Assembly: GCF_002266425.1 (NCBI RefSeq)
Contig: NZ_NPMN01000011.1
Location: forward strand, 62,001 to 126,000
Direction of reading: 5' to 3'
From: Tissierella sp. P1
GTDB taxonomy: Bacteria > Bacillota > Clostridia > Tissierellales > Tissierellaceae
Length of the DNA stretch: 64,000 nt
Part shown: positions 23,666 to 33,939 of the stretch, piece after piece
Layout: each line of letters starts with the position of its first letter
How positions within the stretch are numbered: the first letter of the stretch is position 1
Notes under the pieces: generated by a model
The model's database searches: none
What the model saw: only the letters and a program-made list of their open reading frames with translations
What the model was told of the DNA's origin: nothing
Made by a program: the position numbers and the translations under genes

Positions 23666-24259
23666 ATGAAAAAAGTATTAGCTTTAGTTGGTAGTCCTAG
23701 GAAAGGAAAAAATACAGATAACTTATTAGAATTTTTATTAGATGGAATTAGAGAAAATGATTATGAAATTAACAAAATATATTTAATTGATAAAAAAATA
23801 AATCCTTGTACTGGATGCGATTATTGCGGAAAGATAGAAGCCTGTGTAAGTAAAGACGATATGAGTTCTATTTATGAAGGCTTTGATAATAGTGATATAA
23901 TAATATTAGCAGCACCTATTTATTTTAACTCAGTAAATGGGGTGACAAAAAATATGATAGATAGATGCCAAAAATATTGGTCCTTAAAATACTCTTTAGG
24001 TAAGCAGTACAAGCGAAATGAAGAGAGGACAGGTGTGTTTTTAGCTACAGGCGGAGCTCCCTTTGCATATAATCAGTTTAATGGATCTATAGCTGTGATG
24101 GATTATTTTTTTAAGGCTATAAATGCTAATTACAAAGGAAACTATTTTATATCTAATACAGATGAGGATCCTGTAGATAAAAGATTAGATGTTAAGGAAG
24201 AATTATATGAAATAGGCAAAAATATTTGGAACATAAAAGACTTCTACCTTCACAGGTAG
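23666..24259 (+). CDS. Flavodoxin-fold iron-sulfur flavoprotein / NADPH-dependent FMN reductase
   Basis: 197 aa. Begins KVLALVGSPRKGKNTDNLL, the FMN phosphate-binding loop; CTGCDYCGKIEAC near 47-60 gives the cysteine cluster of clostridial iron-sulfur flavoproteins; AAPIYFNSVNG binds the flavin ring. Probably a cytoplasmic electron-transfer flavoprotein. It starts 9 bases after folT and ends inside its terminator. Partner unknown. Confidence 0.8.
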   Translation: MKKVLALVGSPRKGKNTDNLLEFLLDGIRENDYEINKIYLIDKKINPCTGCDYCGKIEACVSKDDMSSIYEGFDNSDIIILAAPIYFNSVNGVTKNMIDRCQKYWSLKYSLGKQYKRNEERTGVFLATGGAPFAYNQFNGSIAVMDYFFKAINANYKGNYFISNTDEDPVDKRLDVKEELYEIGKNIWNIKDFYLHR

Positions 24260-24269
24260 AAGTCTTTTA
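24238..24269 (+). terminator. Terminator after folT-flavoprotein unit
   Basis: AGACTTCTACCT / AGGTAGAAGTCT perfect 12-bp stem, 4-base loop, then TTTT. Confidence 0.85.
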
Positions 24270-24440
24270 TAACGAATAGGAAAGTTCTACTTTAATGTTT
24301 CATATCAAGAACTTGACCATAATGAATTTTAAGCAGATTACTTAAATTTTTGATTCCGGGCAAATCGCTCATGCATTGGTCAATAAAAGCATTCTCTAAT
24401 ATGACATTAAAAGCTTTTCTTATATAAGGAGGTGTAAAAA

Positions 24441-25565
24441 ATGATAAGATTTTTAACGGCTGGCGAATCCCATGGTGAATCTCTCGTAGGCATAATTGAT
24501 GGAATACCTGCTAATCTATATCTGAATATAGATTATATAAATAAAGACTTGAAAAGGAGGCAGATGGGGTTTGGTAGATCAGCTAGAATGCAAATAGAGA
24601 GTGATGAAGTAAATATATTATCAGGTGTAAGTAAAAATTTTACCACGGGAAGTCCTATTACTATATCCATTAAAAATAGAGGTACAAATATTGAGTTGGT
24701 AGAGGTTACCAAACCAAGGCCAGGTCATGGAGATTTAGCAGGTGCATTAAAATATAATCAAAAAGGTGGCAGGAATATTCTAGAGAGAGCATCGGCAAGA
24801 GAAACAGCTATGCGTGTAGCCTTAGGCAGTATCTGTAAACTCCTATTAGAAGAATTTAATATAAATATTTACAGTCATGTTATAAATATAGGTGGTGTAA
24901 ATTCAAATATTGATTATTACAATGGCTTGGAAATTAGAGAGCTTACTGGAGTTGATCAGTCAAGTATTAGAGTAATTGATAAATGTTCTGAGAAGAAAAT
25001 GATAAATAAAATCCAAGAAGCAAAAGAAGATGGAGATACCTTAGGTGGGATTATAGAAATTATAGCCAGTAATATTCCCATAGGATTAGGTAGTCATGCT
25101 AATTGGGATACAAAACTAGATGGAAGACTGGCAGCAGCATGTATAAGTATACAGGGGATAAAAGGTATTGAATTTGGATTAGGGGGTATTACAGCATCAG
25201 CCTTAGGGTCCAAATTTCATGATGAGATTCTCTACGATGATAATAGGTATAAGAGAAGAACAAATAATGCGGGGGGAATAGAAGCTGGTATATCAAATGG
25301 AGAAGATATAGTTATAAGGGTAGCTATGAAGCCAATACCTACTCTTAAGAGACCTTTAGAGACTGTGGATATGCTGACTAAAGAGAAAGCAATTGCACAA
25401 TTTGAAAGGTCAGATACATGTGCAGTTCCTTCTGCTAGTATAGTTGCCGAGTCCATGGTAGCATATATATTAGCAGACGAATTAATTAAAAAATTTGGAG
25501 GAGATTTTTTAGAGGAGATTAAGATTAATTATAATAATTATCTTAAATATTTAGAAAGCAGGTAA
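24441..25565 (+). CDS. aroC: Chorismate synthase
   Basis: 374 aa. Converts EPSP to chorismate using reduced FMN. Visible signatures: GESHGESLVGI near the N terminus, GRSARMQIESD, RPGHGDLAGALKY, GGRNILERASARETA and the C-terminal NAGGIEAGISNGEDI and SDTCAVPS. AAGGAGGTG ribosome site. First of the aroC-aroB-aroA run; full length. Confidence 0.97.
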   Translation: MIRFLTAGESHGESLVGIIDGIPANLYLNIDYINKDLKRRQMGFGRSARMQIESDEVNILSGVSKNFTTGSPITISIKNRGTNIELVEVTKPRPGHGDLAGALKYNQKGGRNILERASARETAMRVALGSICKLLLEEFNINIYSHVINIGGVNSNIDYYNGLEIRELTGVDQSSIRVIDKCSEKKMINKIQEAKEDGDTLGGIIEIIASNIPIGLGSHANWDTKLDGRLAAACISIQGIKGIEFGLGGITASALGSKFHDEILYDDNRYKRRTNNAGGIEAGISNGEDIVIRVAMKPIPTLKRPLETVDMLTKEKAIAQFERSDTCAVPSASIVAESMVAYILADELIKKFGGDFLEEIKINYNNYLKYLESR

Positions 25566-25569
25566 TGAG

Positions 25570-26604
25570 ATGGTGTGGAAACAGGTAGATAATATATGGG
25601 AAGAATTATATCAATATTTGATTGATGATAATTTTATTCTTGTAACTGATAAGAATGTATATAATATATATAAAGAAGAATTAGAGAATTTATTAAAGGG
25701 GAGAGAAGAAATATATATAATTCCTTCAGGGGAAGCCAGCAAAAACCTAGAGGAATTATCCAATATATATAGTTTATTAATCCAAAGGAATATTGATAGA
25801 AAAGGTAGGATTCTTTGTCTAGGTGGCGGAGTGGTAGGGGATTTAGCAGGTTTTGCTGCTGCGACATACAAAAGAGGGATTGAATATGTTCAGATTCCTA
25901 CAACTTTATTATCTCAAGTTGATAGCAGTATAGGAGGTAAGACGGGAATAGATTTTTCTGGCCATAAAAATATAATAGGTTCTTTCCATTTTCCTTTAAT
26001 AACTTTAATTTGTACTTCCTTTATTCATACATTGCCAGAAAAAGAAATCACCTGTGGACTTGGAGAAATAATTAAATATGGCTTAATCCAGGATTATAAT
26101 TTTTTTAAATATATAGAGAGAAATATGAATAAGGTTTATAGTAGAGATATGAAGGTACTCTCATTTATTATAGAAAAATCTATAAAAATAAAATTGTCTA
26201 TGGTAGAGAAAGATAAATTAGATGCTGCTATTAGGCAAAACCTAAACTTTGGACATACTGTTGGTCATAGTATAGAATCTTTTTTTGGATATACAAAATA
26301 TAATCATGGTGAGGCAGTTATACTTGGTATGATGTATGAAAGCAATATTGCCTATAAAAGAAATCTTATAGATAAAGAATATTATAATGAAATCATAAAA
26401 GTATTGAGTCCTTTAGTGGAACAAATAATTTTTAGTAATGATGAAATAAATATTCTTTTAGAATATATGAAGAACGATAAGAAAAATAAATATGGGAAGA
26501 TTTCCTTTATTTTACCTGTAGGAAGGGGTAAAGTAAATATATTTTATGATGTAGAAGAAGAACTTATTATAAAAGCAATATTAAATGATTATAAAAAGGA
26601 ATAA
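25570..26604 (+). CDS. aroB: 3-dehydroquinate synthase
   Basis: 344 aa. Cyclises DAHP to 3-dehydroquinate with NAD and a divalent metal. GGGVVGDLAGFAAATYKRG, TTLLSQVDSSIGGKTGID and NFGHTVGHSIES (metal histidines) are all present. It begins 4 bases after aroC. Complete; other shikimate genes are not in the window. Confidence 0.96.
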   Translation: MVWKQVDNIWEELYQYLIDDNFILVTDKNVYNIYKEELENLLKGREEIYIIPSGEASKNLEELSNIYSLLIQRNIDRKGRILCLGGGVVGDLAGFAAATYKRGIEYVQIPTTLLSQVDSSIGGKTGIDFSGHKNIIGSFHFPLITLICTSFIHTLPEKEITCGLGEIIKYGLIQDYNFFKYIERNMNKVYSRDMKVLSFIIEKSIKIKLSMVEKDKLDAAIRQNLNFGHTVGHSIESFFGYTKYNHGEAVILGMMYESNIAYKRNLIDKEYYNEIIKVLSPLVEQIIFSNDEINILLEYMKNDKKNKYGKISFILPVGRGKVNIFYDVEEELIIKAILNDYKKE

Positions 26605-26676
26605 TTTATGAGAATTTTCCTATGAGTTATAAAACCAGTTGAAAATAAATTTTTTATAGTTGAAAGGGTGTAGATT

Positions 26677-27918
26677 TTGAAGATAGAAGGAATAAAAGCT
26701 TTAAGAGGTGAAATAAAAATACCAGGTGATAAATCTATTTCTCATAGGGCGGTAATGCTTGGCTCCATTTCTAAAGGAGAAACGACTATTGAAAATGTTT
26801 TATTATCTGAAGATACTTTAAGAACAATTGAATGTTTTAGAGAAATGGGTATTAAAATAGATATCGATGGAAAAAGGAATAGGGTGAGAATTCAAGGCAA
26901 GGGGATATATAGCCTGGAAAAACCTAATAAACCTCTAGATTGTGGCAATTCAGGTACTACAATGAGGTTGTTAGCTGGAATACTAGGGGGGCAAAAATTT
27001 TCTTCAACTCTTATAGGAGATGATTCTTTAAGTAAACGACCAATGGATAGAATTATTATTCCCTTAACCAAAATGGGGGTAAATATTAAAGGGGAAGAAA
27101 ATAAATATCCCCCACTTAGGATCTATCCTTCAGATGAATTGCAGGGAATTGAATATGAGTTACCTATTGCCAGTGCTCAAGTGAAGTCTTCTATTCTCCT
27201 TGCTTCTATTTACAGCAAAGGAAAGACTAAAGTTATAGAGAAAAAAACAACTAGAGATCATACTGAAAGAATGCTTGAATATTTTGGGCAAGAGGAGTTT
27301 AAAGGCAAGGAAATTTATGTTCCTGGAGATATTTCCTCTGCATCATTTTTTATAGTAGGAGCTAGTATAATTAAAGATTCCTCTATTGTCATTAAAGATG
27401 TGGGAATTAATCCTACGAGATCAGGGATTATTGATGTAATAAAGGCCATGGGAGGAAATCTCAGGATAGAAAATATAAGAACTATAAATAATGAGCCTAT
27501 TGGAGATATACATGTTTCCTACTCTCCATTGAAAGGAATTGAATTAGATGGAAACATTATAGGAAGGTTAATTGATGAGATTCCTATAATAGTTGTAGCT
27601 GCTGCCTTTGCAGAAGGTACTACAATAATTAGAAATGCAGAAGAGCTTAAATATAAAGAAACTGATAGGATAAAGGCTATGGTTAATGAGCTGAGGAAAA
27701 TGGGTGCTGACATTGAAGCGTTGTCAGATGGATTAATAGTAAATGGGAAAAAATCTTTAAATCCGACCAATGTGAATACTTATAATGATCATAGAATTGC
27801 AATGGCTCTATCTATAGCAGCCTTAAATATAATAGGAGAATCGAAGATTATAGATACTCAATGTGTAAATATATCATATCCTAATTTCTATGAGACCATG
27901 TGGGAGATATTGGAATAG
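26677..27918 (+). CDS. aroA: 3-phosphoshikimate 1-carboxyvinyltransferase (EPSP synthase)
   Basis: 413 aa. Transfers enolpyruvyl from PEP to shikimate-3-phosphate. PGDKSISHRAVML, DCGNSGTTMRL, KRPMDRI and KETDRIKAM motifs are present. TTG start with AAAGGGTG ribosome site. PEP-binding region has GNSGTTMR as in most Gram-positive enzymes. Two amino-acid spans in the middle of the enzyme show no gaps; complete. Confidence 0.96.
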   Translation: MKIEGIKALRGEIKIPGDKSISHRAVMLGSISKGETTIENVLLSEDTLRTIECFREMGIKIDIDGKRNRVRIQGKGIYSLEKPNKPLDCGNSGTTMRLLAGILGGQKFSSTLIGDDSLSKRPMDRIIIPLTKMGVNIKGEENKYPPLRIYPSDELQGIEYELPIASAQVKSSILLASIYSKGKTKVIEKKTTRDHTERMLEYFGQEEFKGKEIYVPGDISSASFFIVGASIIKDSSIVIKDVGINPTRSGIIDVIKAMGGNLRIENIRTINNEPIGDIHVSYSPLKGIELDGNIIGRLIDEIPIIVVAAAFAEGTTIIRNAEELKYKETDRIKAMVNELRKMGADIEALSDGLIVNGKKSLNPTNVNTYNDHRIAMALSIAALNIIGESKIIDTQCVNISYPNFYETMWEILE

Positions 27919-27988
27919 TCTTTGATTTTTTTGGGACAAAGTTTTATAATAAATCTAGGATACATAATTTATAGGAGGATGAAGAAAA

Positions 27989-28561
27989 ATGAGAACACAA
28001 TTACCAATAGCTTTATCAAATAAACATATACATTTAAGTCAGAAAGATTTAGATATTTTATTTGGAGAAGGATATCAATTGACAAAGATGAAAGACTTAT
28101 CTCAACCAGGGCAATATGCCTGTGATGAAAAGGTTGACGTTGTAGGACCGAAAGGCATATTAAAGGGCGTAAGAATATTAGGACCAGTTAGATCAAACAC
28201 TCAATTTGAGTTATCAATATCAGATGCCTTTGCATTAGGTGTAAAACCAATGGTTAGAAATTCTGGTGATATTAAAGGTACTCCAGGGGCAAAACTTATT
28301 GGTCCAAAAGGTGAGGTCGAAATATCAGAAGGCATCATAGTAGCAGCAAGGCATATTCATATGCACACAAGTGATGGAGAAGAATTTGGGGTAGCAGATA
28401 AAGATATAGTAAGTATAAAAGTAGGTGGAGAAAGAGGTTTAGTATTTAATAATGTATTAGTTAGAGTATCTGAAGATTTTGCTCTTGAAATGCATGTTGA
28501 TGTAGAAGAAGGAAATGCATCAGGAATAAAGAATGGGGATTTGGTGGAGTTAGTCAAATAA
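27989..28561 (+). CDS. pduL: Phosphate propanoyltransferase (PduL-type phosphotransacylase)
   Basis: 190 aa, a duplicated PduL beta-barrel. Zinc ligands: SNKHIHLS (His13, His15), AARHIHMH and [13 protein letters not shown]. Interconverts acyl-CoA and acyl-phosphate. No N-terminal encapsulation peptide, so it is a free cytoplasmic enzyme; likely serves acetyl-CoA to acetyl-phosphate conversion in an amino-acid fermenter. 16 bases before deoC. Confidence 0.95.
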   Translation: MRTQLPIALSNKHIHLSQKDLDILFGEGYQLTKMKDLSQPGQYACDEKVDVVGPKGILKGVRILGPVRSNTQFELSISDAFALGVKPMVRNSGDIKGTPGAKLIGPKGEVEISEGIIVAARHIHMHTSDGEEFGVADKDIVSIKVGGERGLVFNNVLVRVSEDFALEMHVDVEEGNASGIKNGDLVELVK

Positions 28562-28577
28562 CTTTGGAGGTGACATA

Positions 28578-29228
28578 ATGGTAAATATATTAGGAATGAT
28601 AGATCATACTGTATTGAAGCCAGAAGCCACAAAAGATATGATTGAAACTTTATGTAAAGAAGCAATGGAAAATAATTTTGCTGCTGTATGTGTAAATCCT
28701 TATTATGTAAAATTTTGTAAGGATATTTTAAAGAATTCAAATGTAAAAGTGGCGACTGTTGTAGGATTTCCATTAGGTGCCAATACAAAAGAGGTTAAAG
28801 CTTTTGAAGCTATAGATGCAATAAACAATGGTGCTGATGAAATAGATATGGTAATTAATATAGGAGCTTTAAAGATAAAAGATTATAAAACTGTTAAAGA
28901 TGATATAAAAGCTGTGGTGGAATCATCTAGAGGTAAAGCAATAGTAAAAGTAATAATAGAGACATGCCTTCTTACTGATGAAGAAAAAATTAAGGCCTGT
29001 GAATTTTCTATGGAAGCAGGAGCTGATTTTGTGAAAACATCAACGGGATTCTCCACAGGCGGTGCAACTGTAGAAGATGTAAGGTTGATGAAATCTGTAG
29101 TAGGAGATAAATTAGAAGTTAAGGCATCTGGAGGAGTTAGAGATTTGGAGTCCGCAAAGAAAATGATAGAAGCAGGTGCTACTAGATTGGGAACTAGCTC
29201 TGGTGTTAAAATAGCAAAAGAAATCTAA
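28578..29228 (+). CDS. deoC: Deoxyribose-phosphate aldolase
   Basis: 216 aa TIM barrel. Schiff-base Lys153 in [10 protein letters not shown], Asp90 in ADEIDMV and the GGVRDLES phosphate-binding loop are present. Splits 2-deoxyribose-5-phosphate to glyceraldehyde-3-phosphate and acetaldehyde. Pairing with pduL suggests the acetaldehyde carbon may be channelled to acetyl-phosphate, but no aldehyde dehydrogenase is adjacent. Confidence 0.97.
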   Translation: MVNILGMIDHTVLKPEATKDMIETLCKEAMENNFAAVCVNPYYVKFCKDILKNSNVKVATVVGFPLGANTKEVKAFEAIDAINNGADEIDMVINIGALKIKDYKTVKDDIKAVVESSRGKAIVKVIIETCLLTDEEKIKACEFSMEAGADFVKTSTGFSTGGATVEDVRLMKSVVGDKLEVKASGGVRDLESAKKMIEAGATRLGTSSGVKIAKEI

Positions 29229-29301
29229 AAAAATAAATATTTTCCTTTTCTTGTTATAAAATTTGAAAATTATGAAAAACTATAATAAGAGGAGGGATAA
29301 A

Positions 29302-29754
29302 TTGAAAAGATATTTATTATTTATATTAGCTTTAATGTTGTTTTTACAAATTGGCTGTAAGGCTGTTAAAGACGAAGAAATAGTTGAGATAGAGGAGCCG
29401 GAGGATACAGCAGTAGAAGTATCAATCGAAGATAAGATAATAATAGATAGGTCAGAAGATTTGGCGGATTATGTAGTTGAACTTTTTGGTATAGATGATG
29501 CAGCAACTATTATCTTCAACGATACAGCGCTGGTTTCTGTAATCATGGCACATGATACAGTGCTTACAGAAGATACTAAAGACTTAATTAATAGCTTAGT
29601 CATGGAAAAGGATGCAGGGATTAAAGAAGTATTAATATCTAATGATGAAAAGACTTTTTTTCAGATTGTACAGATTATAAGTGATCTATTGAATGGTTCA
29701 CCCTATGATAAACATGTTGGTGAAATTAGTAAAATGATTGAAAAAAACAAATAA
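29302..29754 (+). CDS. YhcN/YlaJ-type sporulation lipoprotein
   Basis: 150 aa from TTG at 29302 (GAGGAGGGAT upstream). Signal peptide LKRYLLFILALMLFLQIGC with lipobox cysteine at 19. The mature part (DDAATIIFNDTALVSVIMA, then VSN-type DEKTFFQIVQIISDLLNG) has the YhcN/YlaJ pattern of spore-associated lipoproteins. Anchored outside the inner membrane, exact role unclear. Terminator follows. Confidence 0.8.
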   Translation: MKRYLLFILALMLFLQIGCKAVKDEEIVEIEEPEDTAVEVSIEDKIIIDRSEDLADYVVELFGIDDAATIIFNDTALVSVIMAHDTVLTEDTKDLINSLVMEKDAGIKEVLISNDEKTFFQIVQIISDLLNGSPYDKHVGEISKMIEKNK

Positions 29755-29762
29755 TAAATCTG

Positions 29763-29790
29763 AAACCCAATTGGAAAGATTGGGTTTTTT
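29763..29790 (+). terminator. Terminator after the sporulation lipoprotein
   Basis: AAACCCAAT / ATTGGGTTT, 9 bp with a 7-base loop, then TTT. Confidence 0.85.
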
Positions 29791-29879
29791 GTATTTTTTT
29801 ATTAAATACATAATATTAATATAAGTAACAAATTTAATTTTGGGTATAGTAAAATAATATATGAGAAGGAGGAATCAAT

Positions 29880-31151
29880 TTGACACTAAAATCAGAAAGA
29901 ATCAAAATTGGAAATGGGATATATCTAAACTTAATAAGAACAGATAAATTTAAATCTAATTTACTTAGTTATTATTTTTTAAGACCCTTGTCTAAGGAGG
30001 AGGTTACCAAAAATGCTTTACTGCCCTTAGTCCTTAAGAGAGGTACAGCTGAATATGATACAAACTTAAAGATACAAAGAAAGCTAGAAGAAACCTATGG
30101 AGCAAGCCTAAGTATAGCTATTAATAAAAGAGGCGAGAAGCATGTTCTTAGATTTACTGTAGAGACTGTTAATGGTGATTATGTAGGTGATGGAGATTAT
30201 ATTTATGAAGTAATTAATCTCTTGAAATCTATTATTTATAATCCAGCTTTGGAAAAAGGATATTTTAGAAGAGATTATGTTGAACAAGAAAAAGAAAATT
30301 TGAGACATAAAATTGAAGGAAGAATAAATGATAAAAGATCTTATGCCCTAGATAGATGTATAGAAGAAATGTGCAGAAATGAAAAGTTTAGTATTTTTCC
30401 GTTAGGTAATATAGATGATTTGGAAAATATAGACGAAGGCATATTGTATAAGCATTATCAAAATGTAATTAATACATCTCCTATAGAAATATTTTATGTT
30501 GGGGAATATGATGAAAAATTAATAGAGTATATTAAAAATATAGAAAAAGTAGAAAGAGATAGCGTTATCACTATACCAAGGGAACAAATTATATCAGGAG
30601 TTCAAACTAAAAATATGGTGCATGAAGATTTAGATGTAACTCAAGGGAAATTAGTACTGGGTTACAGAACGGGAATTCCCTATGAGGATAGATTATATAA
30701 TGGCCTTATAGTAGCAAGTGATATTCTAGGTGGGGGGCCAAATTCTAAATTATTTAGAAATGTAAGAGAAAAGGAAAGTTTAGCTTATTATATTACTTCT
30801 ACTATTTATAAATATAAATCCATTATGTTAATAGATGGTGGTATTGAATTTAATAATTTTGAAAAAACAATAGATATTGTAAAAGAGCAGTTAGAAGAAA
30901 TGAAACATGGAAACTTTACTGACGAAGATATAGAGGTATCAAAAAAATCCATAAAATCTTCAACGGAATCTATTAGAGATAGTATTTTTCTTATATCGGA
31001 ATATTTCTTTAGTCAAATATTATCTGAAGATAGTAGATCTTTGGAAGAAATCTTAAGAGATATTGATAGTGTTAGTAGAGAAGAGATAACAGAAGCTATG
31101 TCGAAGGTTGTTCTTGATACTATATACTTCATGAAAAATTCAAAAGCTTAG
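29880..31151 (+). CDS. ymfF: M16-family peptidase-like protein (YmfF type)
   Basis: 423 aa, pitrilysin-family fold lacking the HxxEH zinc motif in its N-terminal domain, so probably the non-catalytic partner. LKRGTAEYDTNLKIQRKLEETYGASLS and the C-terminal DILGGGPNSKLFRNVREKESLAYY regions match YmfF. TTG start with AGGAGGA upstream. Directly followed by ymfH; the two likely form a heterodimer, as is usual in Firmicutes. Confidence 0.9.
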   Translation: MTLKSERIKIGNGIYLNLIRTDKFKSNLLSYYFLRPLSKEEVTKNALLPLVLKRGTAEYDTNLKIQRKLEETYGASLSIAINKRGEKHVLRFTVETVNGDYVGDGDYIYEVINLLKSIIYNPALEKGYFRRDYVEQEKENLRHKIEGRINDKRSYALDRCIEEMCRNEKFSIFPLGNIDDLENIDEGILYKHYQNVINTSPIEIFYVGEYDEKLIEYIKNIEKVERDSVITIPREQIISGVQTKNMVHEDLDVTQGKLVLGYRTGIPYEDRLYNGLIVASDILGGGPNSKLFRNVREKESLAYYITSTIYKYKSIMLIDGGIEFNNFEKTIDIVKEQLEEMKHGNFTDEDIEVSKKSIKSSTESIRDSIFLISEYFFSQILSEDSRSLEEILRDIDSVSREEITEAMSKVVLDTIYFMKNSKA

Positions 31152-31200
31152 AAATGACATAGATACTAAAACAGCCTAAAAATAGAAGGAGGTATATAAG

Positions 31201-32490
31201 TTGGATATCAAAATATACGAAAACGAAAAAATAAGAGAAAAACTTTATTATAAAAAGATGAAATCTGGCTTAAAAGTTTATTTTATGCCAAAGGAAGGAT
31301 ATACAAAACAATATGCAATATTTGCCACTGATTATGGTAGCATTGATAATGTATTTACACCAATAGGAGAAAAAGAAACAGTAGAAGTGCCTGAAGGCAT
31401 TGCACATTTTTTAGAACATAAACTTTTTGAAGAGCCTGAACAAAATATTTTTGATAAATTCTCCAGATTAGGAGCAAATGTTAACGCTTATACTAATTTT
31501 ACTCAAACAGCATATTTGTTTTCATCTACTGAAAACTTTTATGATAATCTGGCCCTATTAGTAGAGTTTGTACAGCATCCATATTTTACTGATGAAAATG
31601 TAGAAAAAGAAAAGGGAATTATTGCCCAAGAAATAAATATGTATAGAGATAATCCAAGTTGGAGGGTATTTTTTAATTGCCTAGGTGCAATGTATAATGA
31701 GAATCCAGTAAAAATAGATATAGCTGGAACTGTGGAAAGTATCCAAAATATAAACAAGGAACTACTTTATAAATGCTATGACACATTCTATAGTCCAACC
31801 AATATGGTTATATTTATCGTAGGCGATCTATCCTTTGATGAGATAATCAAAGTAATAGATGAATCAGAGAGAAAGGATTATAAGGAAGTAGAAAAAATCA
31901 ATAGAGTTTTTCCAGAGGAACCTAAAGAAGTAAGAGAAAAGTTTATTGAAGAAAGCATGATGACGTCTAGCCCTTTGTTTTATATTGGATTTAAGGATAC
32001 AAATAATGAGCTAGAGGGAGAAAAGCGAGTTAGAAAAGATTTTATTACAAATTTTATACTTGATATGTTATTTGGATCTAGCTCTGTATTTTATAATGAT
32101 ATGTATGAAGAAGGGCTTATTGATAGTAGTTTTGGAGCATATTATACAGGGAAAAAATCCTATGGACATTCTATGATTGTAGGTGAATCAAAGGATCCCA
32201 AAGAGGTATATAATAGAATCATGTTGTTCTTTGAAAAAGAAATAACTTCAATTTTATTAGAAGAGGATTTCAATCGTATAAAGAAGAAAAGTATGGGAGA
32301 GTTCCTAATGGGGCTGAATTCTGTTGAATTTATTGCAAATACATTTATCTCTTTGTATTTCGATGATTTCTTATTAATAGATTATTTAGATATCTTGGAG
32401 TCTATTGAATATAAAGATATAGTTGAGAGATTTAACAATCATTTTACAAAAGATAATTCTGTCTTGTCCATAATAAATCCCTTGAGATAA
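31201..32490 (+). CDS. ymfH: M16-family zinc peptidase (YmfH type)
   Basis: 429 aa with the inverted zinc motif HFLEH in PEGIAHFLEHKLFEE and a downstream glutamate in EKGIIAQEINMY, so the catalytic subunit of the YmfF/YmfH pair. TTG start with AGGAGG 7 bases upstream. Probable cytoplasmic peptidase; substrates in this organism are not known. Confidence 0.92.
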   Translation: MDIKIYENEKIREKLYYKKMKSGLKVYFMPKEGYTKQYAIFATDYGSIDNVFTPIGEKETVEVPEGIAHFLEHKLFEEPEQNIFDKFSRLGANVNAYTNFTQTAYLFSSTENFYDNLALLVEFVQHPYFTDENVEKEKGIIAQEINMYRDNPSWRVFFNCLGAMYNENPVKIDIAGTVESIQNINKELLYKCYDTFYSPTNMVIFIVGDLSFDEIIKVIDESERKDYKEVEKINRVFPEEPKEVREKFIEESMMTSSPLFYIGFKDTNNELEGEKRVRKDFITNFILDMLFGSSSVFYNDMYEEGLIDSSFGAYYTGKKSYGHSMIVGESKDPKEVYNRIMLFFEKEITSILLEEDFNRIKKKSMGEFLMGLNSVEFIANTFISLYFDDFLLIDYLDILESIEYKDIVERFNNHFTKDNSVLSIINPLR

Positions 32491-32553
32491 TAGAAATCAA
32501 TCTTAATTTGTGATATACTAGTCCAATGAAGTATTTTGAAAGGTGGTTTTATT

Positions 32554-33294
32554 ATGGATCCAATTGCATTTCAGATTTTTGGACTTGAAATTAGATGGTA
32601 TGGTATTTTAATTGCTACAGGGGTACTAATAGGTACTATACTTGCTATTCGAGAAGCTAAAAGAGTTGGACTTGATGAAGAAACTTTACTGGATTTCCTA
32701 ATATGGGAAGTTCCTTTATGTTTAGTAGGTGCGAGATTGTATTATGTAGTATTTAGTTGGGATATGTATAAGTATAATCCTATAGAAGCATTAAATATTA
32801 GAAATGGGGGATTGGCAATACATGGAGCCATAATCACTGCTATTATTGTAGCCATTATTTTTACCAGAATTCGCAAAATAGATTTTTGGACAATTGCAGA
32901 TGTATGTGCTCCTAGCTTAATACTAGCTCAGGCAATAGGGCGATGGGGAAATTTTATAAATCAAGAAGCCCATGGTGGTCCTACAAATTTACCTTGGGGA
33001 ATTATGGTAAATGGAGTAAAGGTACATCCTACTTTCCTTTATGAATCCATTTGGAATTTCTTAGTTTTTTTGTTCCTTCTATGGTATGGAAAGAATAAAC
33101 AAAAAGTTAAAGGAGAAGTTTTTCTATTATATTTATCCTTATATTCATTTATTAGATTTTTTATAGAAGGACTTAGAACGGATAGCCTAATGTTTGGACC
33201 AATTAGAGTTGCGCAGCTTGTAAGTGTAATAGGAATTGTTATTCCAATGTATATATTTTATAGAATAAGAAAAAATATAAAGAATAAATTTTAA
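32554..33294 (+). CDS. lgt: Prolipoprotein diacylglyceryl transferase
   Basis: 246 aa, seven membrane helices. GRWGNFINQEAHGG carries the Lgt signature, with FGLEIRWYGI and LAIHGA near the N terminus. Adds diacylglycerol to the lipobox cysteine of prolipoproteins. ATG at 32554 preferred (GGTGG 8 bases upstream). Confidence 0.96.
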   Translation: MDPIAFQIFGLEIRWYGILIATGVLIGTILAIREAKRVGLDEETLLDFLIWEVPLCLVGARLYYVVFSWDMYKYNPIEALNIRNGGLAIHGAIITAIIVAIIFTRIRKIDFWTIADVCAPSLILAQAIGRWGNFINQEAHGGPTNLPWGIMVNGVKVHPTFLYESIWNFLVFLFLLWYGKNKQKVKGEVFLLYLSLYSFIRFFIEGLRTDSLMFGPIRVAQLVSVIGIVIPMYIFYRIRKNIKNKF

Positions 33295-33324
33295 CTGTTG
33301 GTAAAAAATGCCAGCAGTTTTTTT
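33295..33324 (+). terminator. Terminator after lgt
   Basis: CTGTTGG / CCAGCAG hairpin (one G-U pair), then seven T. Confidence 0.75.
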
Positions 33325-33439
33325 ATGTCATTTTACTCTGTAATGTCGAAAAATAGAGAACTATGACTAAAGTACTAAATTGTTTTTTTTCAAAAAAGGG
33401 TGGAAGGATTTTTTAATTTAGTGTAGAATAGTATATATA

Positions 33440-33469
33440 GTGGTAGAAAGTGGTGGAAAGTGGTAAGAA
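33440..33469 (+). promoter_or_regulatory. MraZ operator repeats
   Basis: Three consecutive 10-base repeats of the type AGTGGTRGAA, directly upstream of mraZ. MraZ proteins bind such GTGG direct repeats and autoregulate the division cluster. An AT-rich TATATA stretch just upstream could be the promoter -10. Confidence 0.75.
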
Positions 33470-33493
33470 ATATACAGTAAGTGAGTGATTGGT

Positions 33494-33925
33494 ATGTTTA
33501 TTGGTGAATATCAACATACTTTAGATACTAAAGGAAGAATAATAATGCCTTCTAAATTCAGAGAAGAATTAGGAGAAGAATTTGTTATGACTAAAGGACT
33601 TGATAATTGCCTCTTTGTATATCCTAAAAATGAATGGGCTGTTTTAGAAGAAAAACTTAAAACATTACCACTTACCAACCGTGATGCGAGAGCATTCATT
33701 AGGTTCTTCTTTGCAGGAGCTAGTGAAGGTGCTTTAGATAAGCAAGGGAGAGTTCTTATACCAGCTAATCTTAGGGAACATTCCAGATTAGATAAAGATG
33801 CTGTAGTTATAGGTGTATCTACTAGGATAGAGATTTGGAGCAAGGAAGAATGGGATGCTTACAATGATGATGATAATTTATCTTATGATAGTATAGCAGA
33901 GAAGATGGCTGAGTTAGGGATATAA
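33494..33925 (+). CDS. mraZ: Transcriptional regulator MraZ
   Basis: 143 aa from ATG 33494, which gives the canonical [15 protein letters not shown] start. Two SpoVT/AbrB-like half-domains, each with DxxGR (DTKGR and DKQGR). Binds the GTGG repeats upstream and controls the dcw cluster. First gene of the cell division and wall operon. Confidence 0.96.
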   Translation: MFIGEYQHTLDTKGRIIMPSKFREELGEEFVMTKGLDNCLFVYPKNEWAVLEEKLKTLPLTNRDARAFIRFFFAGASEGALDKQGRVLIPANLREHSRLDKDAVVIGVSTRIEIWSKEEWDAYNDDDNLSYDSIAEKMAELGI

Positions 33926-33939
33926 CTGGGGGAGATTGT

